A stretch of 53,803 bases of DNA, taken from positions 1 to 53,803 of the forward strand of contig JABIFX010000031.1 of assembly GCA_018650445.1 (NCBI GenBank), given 5' to 3'. This document shows positions 33,338-42,053 of this stretch, one piece after another. The number at the start of each line of letters is the position of its first letter. Position 1 is the stretch's first letter. The translations under genes and the position numbers were made by a program. Source of the stretch: Fidelibacterota bacterium. GTDB taxonomy: Bacteria > Fidelibacterota > UBA8477 > JABMPR01. A model generated the notes under the pieces. The model did not search any database. It saw nothing but the letters and a program-made list of their open reading frames with translations, and was not told the DNA's origin.

Positions 33338-35065
33338 ATGTCAAATTTTTTCAACGAAAACGCTGATATTCAATTTCAGTTTGATCGTATTGATCTCGAA
33401 GAGATCATTAGAATACGGGAAGATGACTATAAGCAGGCTGAGCAGTATTCTTTTGCCCCTCGAGACTATGAGGATGCCAAAGACAATTTTAAACGCATCC
33501 TGGAAGTCGTGGGAGATATCGCAGGCAATTTTGTAGCTGAACGTGCCAGAGAAGTTGATGAATTAGGCTCCACCTTTGAAGATGGTGTAGTGACCTACGC
33601 CAAAGGTCTGGAAGAGGCTATGAACCGTCTGAATCAAGCTGGGCTTATGGGTTTTATTCTGGAGCGTAAATATGGCGGATTAAATCTACCCATATCGTTG
33701 TATATCTTCGCCATAGAGATGGTCTCTCGAGGCGATGCATCTCTCATGAATCTTTTTGGACTTCAGGATATTTCTGAAACTATTGAAAATTATGCCTCTG
33801 ACGAGATTAAAGATGAATATCTCCCAAAATTCAGCAGTGGTGAAGTGACTGGTGCCATGGTTCTCACAGAGCCAGATGCCGGTTCAGATTTACAGGCCGT
33901 CAAGACACGCGCCTATCAGGATGACAATGGGAATTGGTTCCTCAGTGGAGTCAAACGTTTCATCACCAATGGCAATGCAGATGTTAATCTGGTGCTGGCT
34001 CGGTCTGAAGAAGGTAGCCGTGATGGTCGAGGTCTCTCTCTGTTTGTCTGTTATGGCGACGATACAGTTCAGATTCGACGTATTGAACACAAATTGGGTA
34101 TCAAAGGTTCTCCCACCTGCGAAATGCAGTTCCACGATACACCAGCTCAGCTAATTGGGTCAAGGAAACGGGGTCTAATATCATACGTTATGGCACTCAT
34201 GAATGGTGCCCGTCTTGGTGTAGCAGCTCAAGCTCTGGGAATTGCGCAGGCAGCCTATGTAGAGTCCAGACGTTATGCTCAGGAGCGTGAGCAATTTGGC
34301 AAACCCATCCTGAATTTTCCAGCTGTTGCTGATATGCTCATTAAAATGAAGGTAGATCTTGAGAGTTCCCGTACCCTGATTTATGCTACCGCCCGTGCCG
34401 TGGATATGCACAAGGTCAGTGAGATGGAACTGGCAAGGCTGAAGGCAGCCGGTGAGTCATTTACAGATTTGAAGGCACAGGTCAAACATTGGAAGGCCCT
34501 GGCTGACTTTCTGACGCCACTCTCAAAATTTGTCATCTCCGAGAAAGCCAACCGTATTTGCTATGATGCAATCCAGATTCATGGTGGTACCGGGTATATG
34601 CAGGAGTTCAATGTAGAGCGACACTATCGTGATGTACGCATTACCAATATTTATGAAGGTACCTCACAACTTCAGGTCATCGCCGCCATTGGAGGTGTTA
34701 TTAAAGGTGTTTATGACGATCAATTTGATGCTTTCGAAGCTCGCGAATATCGTCATGAGGCCCGACAACTCGCCAATAAACTGAAAAAGATTCGTACGCT
34801 TCTGGATAGGTGCAAAATCCATGTCCTTGATAAGGAAGACAAAGCCTATCAGGAATTGCATTCTGCCGAGCTGGTAGAAATGTATGGTTCAATCTATGTG
34901 GGTTATCTGATTCTCGAAGAAGCCAGTGAAGATTCGCGAAAAATGTTGATTGCCAAAAAGTATATCATGGATGCACTTGCCACGGCCATGCACCATACCG
35001 AGTCCATCACCCGAGGGTTTGATACCTTGTTTGCTGATGTGGAGCAGATACTGACCAAAGAGTAG
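33338..35065 (+). CDS. Acyl-CoA dehydrogenase
   Basis: A 575-residue FAD-dependent enzyme, longer than the ~380 residues of the basic family. It has the family blocks LTEPDAGSDLQAVKTRA, EHKLGIKGSPTCEMQF, an FAD-contacting region around REQFGKP, and IHGGTGYMQEFNVERHYRDVRI. The catalytic base is E440 in NIYEGTSQ. The C-terminal ~120 residues form a helical extension, as in VLCAD-like/ACAD C-terminal-domain members. Electrons would go to the EtfAB encoded upstream. The ~68-bp gap and shared direction place it in the etf operon. The acyl-CoA chain length is not predictable. Confidence 0.94.
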   Translation: MSNFFNENADIQFQFDRIDLEEIIRIREDDYKQAEQYSFAPRDYEDAKDNFKRILEVVGDIAGNFVAERAREVDELGSTFEDGVVTYAKGLEEAMNRLNQAGLMGFILERKYGGLNLPISLYIFAIEMVSRGDASLMNLFGLQDISETIENYASDEIKDEYLPKFSSGEVTGAMVLTEPDAGSDLQAVKTRAYQDDNGNWFLSGVKRFITNGNADVNLVLARSEEGSRDGRGLSLFVCYGDDTVQIRRIEHKLGIKGSPTCEMQFHDTPAQLIGSRKRGLISYVMALMNGARLGVAAQALGIAQAAYVESRRYAQEREQFGKPILNFPAVADMLIKMKVDLESSRTLIYATARAVDMHKVSEMELARLKAAGESFTDLKAQVKHWKALADFLTPLSKFVISEKANRICYDAIQIHGGTGYMQEFNVERHYRDVRITNIYEGTSQLQVIAAIGGVIKGVYDDQFDAFEAREYRHEARQLANKLKKIRTLLDRCKIHVLDKEDKAYQELHSAELVEMYGSIYVGYLILEEASEDSRKMLIAKKYIMDALATAMHHTESITRGFDTLFADVEQILTKE

Positions 35066-35221
35066 GAACATCCTTCCCAAGCAGGTCTATTTAACTTTCC
35101 AAAAGAAGATCAAATTGTGAAGTGTTTGTAGAATGTATTGTGCAGTCCAATATTTTATCTTAGTATTGCACTGCTTGATAATGCTTCACAGTTGATTTTC
35201 AATCATTCAAACGGTGGATTT

Positions 35222-35818
35222 TTGCGTTCAGTTATTCTAATTTGTGGTTTTCTTATATTCTTTCTTCTGTCCTGTTCACAAGAGCCAGAACCGGACTATT
35301 TACCTGTTAATTTTACTGTAAATACACAAATGTTAGGTGCGTCCTACAATTCTCAGCTAGTACCGTTTGGTATAGATTATCCAAGAGCAGTACAAGTTGT
35401 TGATCCAACCGAGCTATTGAATTTGCGAGAATCAATACAAGCTGATACAAATGCATATTTCAAAATGGAACTTTTAGATTTGAAACGATCAACTAGCGGA
35501 ATGGTTGTAACGGTTTCTTCTATTGATAGTCTTGAGACAGTTTCAAAGATTCTAGATGATAACTATCTGGAGCAACTCAAGACTACCTTTAGCACTCAGT
35601 CGGTCATCCGCAATAAGGTGTCAATAAACAACATTTCCACAGTTCAGTTTATTGTTACATCAGAAGATTATGTCAATATCAAACTATTCTTGATATTTGA
35701 ACCCAGTATATTTCAAGTCGATTACTTCATTCGAAGTGATCAGTATTATGAATTACTTGAGCAGATAGAATCATCAATAGGGAGTATTTCCCGCAAAAAA
35801 ACAGAGGAGAAAAGATGA
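35222..35818 (+). CDS. Lipoprotein of unknown function
   Basis: A 198-residue protein with a short lipoprotein signal ending LLSC (lipobox FLLSCSQEP), so probably attached to a membrane as a lipoprotein. I choose the TTG at 35222, preceded by GGTGG; the frame stays open further left but that portion is not signal-like. No recognised domain. The region after residue ~20 is mostly beta with an alternating pattern (MVVTVSSIDSLETV, FIVTSEDYVNIKLFLIF). Its stop overlaps the ATG of the next lipoprotein (ATGA), so the two are a translationally coupled pair. Confidence 0.75.
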   Translation: MRSVILICGFLIFFLLSCSQEPEPDYLPVNFTVNTQMLGASYNSQLVPFGIDYPRAVQVVDPTELLNLRESIQADTNAYFKMELLDLKRSTSGMVVTVSSIDSLETVSKILDDNYLEQLKTTFSTQSVIRNKVSINNISTVQFIVTSEDYVNIKLFLIFEPSIFQVDYFIRSDQYYELLEQIESSIGSISRKKTEEKR

Positions 35819-36105
35819 AGAAAATTCTGGTATTAGTATTGATTGTTGCCTCCATGGTAATGATTGGCTGTTCCACCCACGTGCACACCGTTGGAAATGG
35901 AGCACAAACTGGTCAGGCTGTGACGGCTACCCAATGGTATGCTGTTTTTGGCTTAGTACCTCTGAATACTGTTGATACGCAAGCTATGGCGGCTGGAGCA
36001 GTGGATTATGAAATTCAAACGCAGACAAATGTTGTAGATATTATTGTCGGTATCCCAGCAAGCTGGATAACAGTAAGTCGAAGAACAGTTACTGTCACAA
36101 AGTAA
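35815..36105 (+). CDS. Small Bor/TRL-like lipoprotein
   Basis: A 96-residue lipoprotein (signal ending MVMIGC). The mature part (VHTVGNGAQTGQAVTATQWYAVFGLVPLNTVD...) ends in a hydrophobic, beta-rich stretch, DIIVGIPASWITVSRRTVTV. It resembles phage-lambda Bor and TRL-family small outer-membrane lipoproteins by layout, not by a firm match. GAGGAG precedes the ATG. It is coupled to the preceding lipoprotein gene and closed by the bidirectional terminator at 36151-36194. Function unknown. Confidence 0.75.
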   Translation: MKKILVLVLIVASMVMIGCSTHVHTVGNGAQTGQAVTATQWYAVFGLVPLNTVDTQAMAAGAVDYEIQTQTNVVDIIVGIPASWITVSRRTVTVTK

Positions 36106-36150
36106 AGCTTCAAACGTGAGTACATTGGTAAGGGAGTGAATCAGTATATT

Positions 36151-36194
36151 AAAAAAGCCCCTCCTTCAATTAGTATAGAATGGCGGGGCTTTTT
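36151..36194. terminator. Bidirectional intrinsic terminator
   Basis: A GCCCC/GGGGC stem extended by CC/GG across one mismatch, with a ~17-base loop. It is flanked by six As on the left and five Ts on the right, so it works on both strands. It stands between the convergent lipoprotein gene and the FabL-like gene. Confidence 0.85.
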
Positions 36195-36219
36195 AATATC
36201 AATTAATTTTATTGCGTGA

Positions 36220-37005
36220 CTAGCCGGCGTTATCCTCGCCACCATCAATTCCAATCACATTCCCTGTAATCCATGTACTCATGCCTGAAAAGATGAGCAC
36301 CGCTTCGGCAACATCGTCAGGAGTTGTAAGACGACCGCCGGGATTCACCTGCAAAGCTCTGGCAATCATTTGCTCGTTGCCGGGAATTTTTCTCAAAGCA
36401 GGTGTGTCAGTTACACCGGCTCTCAGCGCATTGGCAGCAATATTTTTTGGGGCGAGTTCAAATGCAATCTGACGAGTATGGGCTTCCAGGGCGGCTTTGG
36501 CAGCTGAAACGGCTCCATAATTTGGCCATGCTGTGTGTCCTCCGGAACTGGTCATACAGAAAATGTGTCCACCCTCTTTCATCAGCTTGTGACCAACCAC
36601 ATCTTGGGTCCAGTATACGAGGGAGTGTCCCATGACATCCAGAGTCATATCCATCTGGTTCTTATGAACGACACCACCTTGACCTGGATTGAAAACGACT
36701 GGAAGGAGAGTACCAAAAGCCAGTGAGTGAATCAGTACCTGAATCGTACCTGCTTCATTGGCAAAAGTTTCTTCCATAATCCTGATAGCTTCTTTTCTGG
36801 CTCGAGTATCAGCAGCATTAATATTGAAGAAAATAGATTTTGAACCTGCAGCTTCAATGTCAGCTTTGATTGCTTCGACATTGTGCATGGTTGCTTTTCG
36901 ATCGAGGTGCACCCCAAAAATATTATATCCATTGGCAGCCAGTTTTCTGGAGATAGCTCCCCCGAATCCACTTGATGCGCCTAAAATTAATGCCCATTTC
37001 TGCAT
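36220..37005 (-). CDS. Enoyl-ACP-reductase-like SDR (FabL/FabI-like)
   Basis: A 261-residue SDR starting MQKWALILGASSGFG. The block LIHSLAFGTLLPVV parallels the VHSIAFA stretch of FabI. YGAVSAAKAALEAHTRQIAFELAPKNIAAN and LRAGVTDTPALRKIPG parallel FabL, and NVIGIDGG ends the protein. Catalytic Tyr-Lys in YGAVSAAK has the Y-x6-K spacing of enoyl-ACP reductases rather than YxxxK. It would reduce trans-2-enoyl-ACP with NAD(P)H in fatty-acid synthesis. AAAGGA before ATG 37005 fixes the start. No other fatty-acid genes adjoin. Confidence 0.85.
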   Translation of the reverse strand: MQKWALILGASSGFGGAISRKLAANGYNIFGVHLDRKATMHNVEAIKADIEAAGSKSIFFNINAADTRARKEAIRIMEETFANEAGTIQVLIHSLAFGTLLPVVFNPGQGGVVHKNQMDMTLDVMGHSLVYWTQDVVGHKLMKEGGHIFCMTSSGGHTAWPNYGAVSAAKAALEAHTRQIAFELAPKNIAANALRAGVTDTPALRKIPGNEQMIARALQVNPGGRLTTPDDVAEAVLIFSGMSTWITGNVIGIDGGEDNAG

Positions 37006-37161
37006 ATCTTATCCTTTCGTTGGTCAATGTCCAAACTGACGGTGAATATAGATTTTGCCTTAGCGATGAAAAGTGATTTTATTGATGACAAAAAATATCA
37101 TTAAACACACGCCCTGGCATGAATATAAGTATTTAGCAGGACAGAGGGTGTGCAGGGAGCT

Positions 37162-38118
37162 TTAGAACAATTTGCCCTGCCAGCTATCTCGGTGATTCAG
37201 CTCCAGATCCATGAGATGGGTAAGTTTGGGAATATTATAACCCCAACGAGGGGCAACCAGGATATCATCAGGTGCATCACCAAAAAGTCGTTGGATAACG
37301 ATCCTGGGGTCTAGCCTTTCCAGAATATCGGCCACCAGTTCGATATACTCATCTGCCTGGAATAAGGGGAAAGGCTCATCATTGTACCGCTTGGCCAGAA
37401 CAGTTCCTTTCACAACATGCAGCTGATGAATTTTCAGGAAATCAAGACCAAGATCATTGGCGGCCACACCTGTCTCCAGCATCATTCCCTTTGATTCAAC
37501 CGGGAAGCCCAAGATGATATGTCCTGCGACTTTTATTCCATACTGTTTGGTTAATTCAACTGCCTTTATCACTGACTCATAATCATGTCCCCGATTCATC
37601 CAATCCAGAGTTTTGTCGTGGATGGACTCAATGCCATACTCAAGGGTAACATTGACCCGCTCATTCAATCCGGCGAGATACTCGAGCAAGGGCTCATCAA
37701 CACAGTCACTTCGAGTTCCAATATCCAAGCCGATGACATTTGGATAATCCACGGCCTCTTCATACATGCGTTTCAATTCACCCAACTCATCGTATGTATT
37801 GGAATAAGCCTGGAAATAAGCGATGTACTTCTGGACATCGTAACGATCAATCATAAATGGGATGGAGGCTTCCATTTGATTGGGGATGGACATGTCTTTA
37901 TTGATGTAATGGGGGACAAAGCTATCATTATTGCAATAAACACAGCCACCCCTGCCTTTTGATCCATCACGGTTCGGGCAGGTGAATCCACCATGAAGAG
38001 AAACCTTACGGATTTTCTCACCATAGGTCTTCTGCAGGTAATAGTTATAGTTATGGTAACGTCTGTTTAACCAGATTTTTACTTGATTTCCCGCATCTGT
38101 TGTTGAATTTGCACTCAT
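37162..38118 (-). CDS. Radical SAM protein (YhcC/YtqA, TIGR01212-type)
   Basis: A 318-residue radical SAM enzyme. Instead of the common CxxxCxxC it has TCPNRDGSKGRGGCVYC, the spaced three-Cys cluster motif of the YhcC/TIGR01212 family. Further blocks are IGTRSDCVDEP, a Glu-rich strand LEYGIESIH, and HIILGFPVE. The family's reaction is not established. It reads divergently from the next + strand gene with an 87-bp gap. No close SD is seen before ATG 38118, but the N-terminal WLNRRYHNYNYYLQKTYG block is typical, so the start should be near. Confidence 0.93.
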   Translation of the reverse strand: MSANSTTDAGNQVKIWLNRRYHNYNYYLQKTYGEKIRKVSLHGGFTCPNRDGSKGRGGCVYCNNDSFVPHYINKDMSIPNQMEASIPFMIDRYDVQKYIAYFQAYSNTYDELGELKRMYEEAVDYPNVIGLDIGTRSDCVDEPLLEYLAGLNERVNVTLEYGIESIHDKTLDWMNRGHDYESVIKAVELTKQYGIKVAGHIILGFPVESKGMMLETGVAANDLGLDFLKIHQLHVVKGTVLAKRYNDEPFPLFQADEYIELVADILERLDPRIVIQRLFGDAPDDILVAPRWGYNIPKLTHLMDLELNHRDSWQGKLF

Positions 38119-38205
38119 GTCAGTATTTAACCATATTCACACCATAACTGTACTCCTTTTCACAGTGGAGTCGGTGGTATTTTCATGCCTCAGGAGTAAA
38201 ATTTT

Positions 38206-39123
38206 ATGTCATTGACCTTAAGAATATTTGTGGTTTTATCTTTGATCACCAATCTGAGTGCTCAGGACAAAATCTGCGAAGTAAAGCATAAGGATATTGA
38301 TGAACAAAGTGCCATTATCAAGAGCCAAACCTATGATAATGTCTATTGGTTATGCAATGACTCCGGTGATAAACCCTTTGTGTTTCCTGTGACAGAGCAA
38401 GGCAAAATGATTGTACCGGATTTTATGAAAAAACGGTATATCGGTGATAAAATTGATGACTATCCAGGGATAAAAATTAAAAATGCCAGTCTTATCGACT
38501 GGGAAGCCATGAGCGTATTGAATGACACTTTGGTCATTGGTGATGTGGGAAATAATGGAAATACGAGACGAGATATGGGTGTATATATCATTCCTGAGCC
38601 CAATCCTCGAGCGACCTATGAAACTCGACCTCTACTCTGGTTGCCTGTTCGCTATGAAGATCAATCCAAATATCCTGCTGACGAATGGGAATTTGATTGT
38701 GAGTCCATGTTCACCTTCAAGGGAAAAATATATTTCCTGACCAAACACCGTGCGGATCGGCATATCAGAAAACCCGCCCCGGGAACCAAACTTTATAGAA
38801 TGGATACACGTTTTACCAATAAGGTTAATGTACTGAAATTGGTCAATCGCAAAGATGACCTGGGTGGCTGGGTAACAGACGCCAGTATGGCACAGGATGA
38901 ATCTGCTATGGTTTTAATAGCACAAAACCCACTGGTAACCATCATATGGTATTTCCCTAAACCCAAACGGGGTGATGATTTTTTAGCTCAAACGCCTAGA
39001 TCCTATAGTCTCCGCAAAGCAGATCAGGCTGAAGGGGTTTGCTTTAAGGATCCCCAGACAATTATTGTAACTAACGAGCAGCGGGAATGGTTTGAAATAC
39101 CGCTCTCAGCTTTTAGTAAATAG
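38206..39123 (+). CDS. Exported protein of unknown function (beta-propeller-like)
   Basis: A 305-residue protein with a signal peptide (about 1-19, ending LSAQ) and AGGAGT ten bases before the ATG. Repeated short blocks of the type IDWEAMSVLNDTLVIGDVGNN and FDCESMFTFKGKIYFLTK suggest a blade-repeat (propeller) fold, seen in secreted phytase-like and SdiA-regulated-like proteins. I cannot assign a function. It precedes the M1 aminopeptidase by 18 bp, so the two may be co-transcribed. Confidence 0.7.
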   Translation: MSLTLRIFVVLSLITNLSAQDKICEVKHKDIDEQSAIIKSQTYDNVYWLCNDSGDKPFVFPVTEQGKMIVPDFMKKRYIGDKIDDYPGIKIKNASLIDWEAMSVLNDTLVIGDVGNNGNTRRDMGVYIIPEPNPRATYETRPLLWLPVRYEDQSKYPADEWEFDCESMFTFKGKIYFLTKHRADRHIRKPAPGTKLYRMDTRFTNKVNVLKLVNRKDDLGGWVTDASMAQDESAMVLIAQNPLVTIIWYFPKPKRGDDFLAQTPRSYSLRKADQAEGVCFKDPQTIIVTNEQREWFEIPLSAFSK

Positions 39124-39141
39124 AATTTTTAAGGATATTAA

Positions 39142-41688
39142 ATGAAGTACGAACACTTATCTCATCGCAATCAGTATAAGTCTGGTGATTTTGCTCTTGC
39201 AGGAGCCGTCAAAAATTATGCACCGGATCTAAAGCTCGAACCTTTACATACTGAATTGCACCTTTCAGTTGACCTGAAGCAGAAATCAGCAACAGGGCAT
39301 GCGTTGATCACCCTGCAAGCTAATGTGGAGGGACAGCATTCAATTAAGCTGGATGCCGTGGATTTTGAGGGAGTAAAAGTCCAGGATCTGAGTAATAAAG
39401 GGTTGGACTATACTTATGATGATGTAGCTATCAACTTGAATTTTGATAAATCCTTTGCAGCAAATGAGGCGTGTATTATCCGAGTAGACTACCGCATTCA
39501 AGAACCTATCTCCGGGCTCCAGTTTTCAACGCAAGATGAGAAGCGACCCGACTTTCCCTTTTATACCATTACAGACAATGAGACCGAGCGTGCGAGATAT
39601 TGGTTCCCCTGTGTGGATTTCCCCACAGTTCGATCAAAGATGGAATATTTCCTTACTGCAGATGAGAATTTAACCATTCTGGCAAATGGCGCCCTGGTCT
39701 CTGAGGAAACCAAGGGTGGAATGAAGACCTCCCATTGGAAATTGGATTACCCCTGTCCGAGTTATCTCGCCTGTTTCGCCATCGGTGAATTTTCTGTTTA
39801 TGAGGATAAACCTCTGAGAGATATGCCCATTGCATACTTTGCCGACAAGTCCTACAAGCCTGAGCAGCTTCAACGCACCTTCGAACCCACTCGCAAAATG
39901 CTGATCTGGATGGAGAAGAAACTGGGGATGGATTTTCCTTATCCCAAATATTTCCAGATTGCCGGTAGAGAAGTGGGAGGCGCCATGGAAAATATATCTC
40001 TCGTATCCTGGGATGATAAATTCATTCTAGACAAAACCATGGCGAAGGAATGGAAATACATCATGGATCTGATTAATGTCCATGAAATGTCACATTCTTA
40101 CTTTGGAGATGCTGTTGTATCCTATGATTTTGCCCATGTCTGGCTTAAAGAAAGTTGGGCGACCTATATCGAATCGGTCTGGCTGGAAGATTCTGAGGGA
40201 ATCGATGCCATGCATTGGCAACTCGCTGAAGAAGCCAGCAGCTATATTGGTGAAGCCAAGAATAGTTATGTACGTCCGATTATTACCAGAGAATACGATC
40301 ATAGCTGGAATATGTTTGATATGCACCTCTATCCCGGTGGTGCCTGGCGTTTGCATATGCTTCGTCAGCTGGTGGGAGATGATAAATTCTGGGCGGGTGT
40401 CCAGGAATATGTCAATACCTACGCTGCCCGTACAGTAAAATCCCTTGATTTCCAACGTTGCATAGAAAATCATTCAGGTTTGAATCTGGATAGTTTCTTT
40501 GATATGTGGTTCCACTCAAAAGGATACCCCATTCTGAAAGCCAGTTTTGAATATGATAAGAAAAAGGGACTTGGCAAATTCACATTTGAGCAGACTCAAG
40601 TAGATGACAAAAAGGGAATAGAGCTATTTGAAATGGATCTTGAGATTGGGTGGCAGGATACCAGGGGCGTTGATCATGTCGATAGGGTTCAGCTCACCAA
40701 GGGCACCCAGATTGTTAATATCAAAATGGATGAGCCCGCCCACATCATACTTGATCCAAACATGAAAGCTCTCTTTGAGGCAGAATTTAATCCTGGTGAT
40801 GATAAGCTACGCCACCTCCTTGAAAATGGCAAGACGGTCCGCGGACTTATGCAAGCAATGAGTGAATTAGCCAAAACTGGAAAACGTAAAAATCTGCAGG
40901 CCATCCGCGACTATCTCAGGAAAGAAAAGCGCTGGGGTCTCAGAATCCATGCCTATCGGTCTCTGGGCTCCGTCGGGAATGCCTATGCCTATGCGCATCT
41001 CGCCGAATTACTGACCGCTGAAACGGATCCCATGGTCGTTGAGGAAGCTGCCCGAGCATGTGGTATTCATCGAAATGGTGCTATGAGGGAATCTATTCTC
41101 ATGAAATTGAAGGCAAAGAATCTGCCTTATCGAGGAGAAATGGCTCTCCTGGAAAGTCTCGGTAAGCAACGCAATGCAGAGGATATTCCTTTATTAACTG
41201 CCTATTCTAAAAAAGATGGTTGGAGAAATTTAGTGCGCGCCGGGGCTTTTCTCGGGTTGGCTGCGAGTCGAACCGAAGCAGCTCTGCAAGCACTCCTGGA
41301 TGGAATAGATGCGCCCGTTCATTTTTATGATGAGAAAGTAGCCAGACTCTTGGCGCTTACATCGATGAAGGACTGGATGGCACCCCATCTCCAGAAACAG
41401 ATCACACAGGCTATTTGTGCCGCAACAGAGGATCCAAGTTATCCCGTTCAGATCAATGCCGCCAGAGGTCTGGGTGCTGCAAAAGAGAATGCCGGGATAC
41501 CATTCCTTAAGGCACTTCAATCTCGACTTGCTGTGCAGGATCATCCTCTGGTAAAACGTCAACTCCAGGCCATACAAGCCTCAAGTGATGGAACAGAGAC
41601 CAAAAAATTGCAAAAACAACTCGATGAACTCACCGAGAAATTAGGTGGTCTTGAAAAACGGCTGCAGGAGGTTGAATCTGAAAAATAG
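39142..41688 (+). CDS. M1-family aminopeptidase with C-terminal HEAT-like repeats
   Basis: An 848-residue zinc aminopeptidase. The exopeptidase motif GGAMEN is near 278-284, and the zinc site H314-E-M-S-H318 is completed by E337 (HExxH-x18-E). The N-terminal beta-domain (about 20-220) and the thermolysin-like domain match the family. The last ~270 residues are HEAT-like helical repeats, followed by a C-terminal coiled coil (LQKQLDELTEKLGGLEKRLQEVES). No signal peptide is visible, so it is likely cytoplasmic. AAGGA six bases before ATG 39142 fixes the start. The following lipoprotein gene overlaps its 3' end. Confidence 0.95.
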   Translation: MKYEHLSHRNQYKSGDFALAGAVKNYAPDLKLEPLHTELHLSVDLKQKSATGHALITLQANVEGQHSIKLDAVDFEGVKVQDLSNKGLDYTYDDVAINLNFDKSFAANEACIIRVDYRIQEPISGLQFSTQDEKRPDFPFYTITDNETERARYWFPCVDFPTVRSKMEYFLTADENLTILANGALVSEETKGGMKTSHWKLDYPCPSYLACFAIGEFSVYEDKPLRDMPIAYFADKSYKPEQLQRTFEPTRKMLIWMEKKLGMDFPYPKYFQIAGREVGGAMENISLVSWDDKFILDKTMAKEWKYIMDLINVHEMSHSYFGDAVVSYDFAHVWLKESWATYIESVWLEDSEGIDAMHWQLAEEASSYIGEAKNSYVRPIITREYDHSWNMFDMHLYPGGAWRLHMLRQLVGDDKFWAGVQEYVNTYAARTVKSLDFQRCIENHSGLNLDSFFDMWFHSKGYPILKASFEYDKKKGLGKFTFEQTQVDDKKGIELFEMDLEIGWQDTRGVDHVDRVQLTKGTQIVNIKMDEPAHIILDPNMKALFEAEFNPGDDKLRHLLENGKTVRGLMQAMSELAKTGKRKNLQAIRDYLRKEKRWGLRIHAYRSLGSVGNAYAYAHLAELLTAETDPMVVEEAARACGIHRNGAMRESILMKLKAKNLPYRGEMALLESLGKQRNAEDIPLLTAYSKKDGWRNLVRAGAFLGLAASRTEAALQALLDGIDAPVHFYDEKVARLLALTSMKDWMAPHLQKQITQAICAATEDPSYPVQINAARGLGAAKENAGIPFLKALQSRLAVQDHPLVKRQLQAIQASSDGTETKKLQKQLDELTEKLGGLEKRLQEVESEK
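41666..41680 (+). promoter_or_regulatory. Ribosome binding site implying a CTG start
   Basis: AGGAGG (41666-41671) lies inside the aminopeptidase gene end and is six bases before CTG 41678-41680. The next in-frame candidate, a TTG at 41672, would have no spacing. The GTG further upstream has no SD. CTG is a rare bacterial start. Confidence 0.5.
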
Positions 41689-42037
41689 GATTCTATTTAT
41701 AACCAGCTGGCTTGTCATAGTACTTGCTTTGACCCTCACTTCCTGCGAGAAGGAGTCAAAGATTCTTGTCCTGGAACTGGATATCGCTGAGCTTATTTGT
41801 ATGGATGGTCAAAAAATATTTGAAGGTCGGATTCTTGAGCTAGCGGGTATTAAGACTGTTTCTGCTAATATCCAAACACACAAAGTACAGATTCGCTATC
41901 GGGATAATCAGGTCTCAGCGGCTGAAATTATAGCCCACCTTGGAGATTTTGGCTTTACTATTGATGACGTGCCTGGCAATGAGGTCACTCGCGGTCGCTT
42001 ACCCCAATGCTGTTTCACTCCACAGTCCCAACAGTGA
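41678..42037 (+). CDS. HMA-like lipoprotein
   Basis: A 119-residue protein. A lipoprotein signal (about 3-20) ends LTSC. A heavy-metal-associated-type beta-alpha-beta domain follows (LVLELDIAELICMDG, ILELAGIKTVSANIQTHKVQIRY, VSAAEIIAHLGDFGF). The canonical CxxC metal site is reduced to a single Cys, and a CC pair sits near the C-terminus (PQCCF). It may bind copper or another soft metal, or no metal. The start is probably CTG 41678 (see the SD entry), overlapping the aminopeptidase stop by 11 bases. A class V aminotransferase gene follows 16 bases later. Confidence 0.75.
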   Translation: MKNRILFITSWLVIVLALTLTSCEKESKILVLELDIAELICMDGQKIFEGRILELAGIKTVSANIQTHKVQIRYRDNQVSAAEIIAHLGDFGFTIDDVPGNEVTRGRLPQCCFTPQSQQ

Positions 42038-42053
42038 TGAACAAGGAAAAAAG

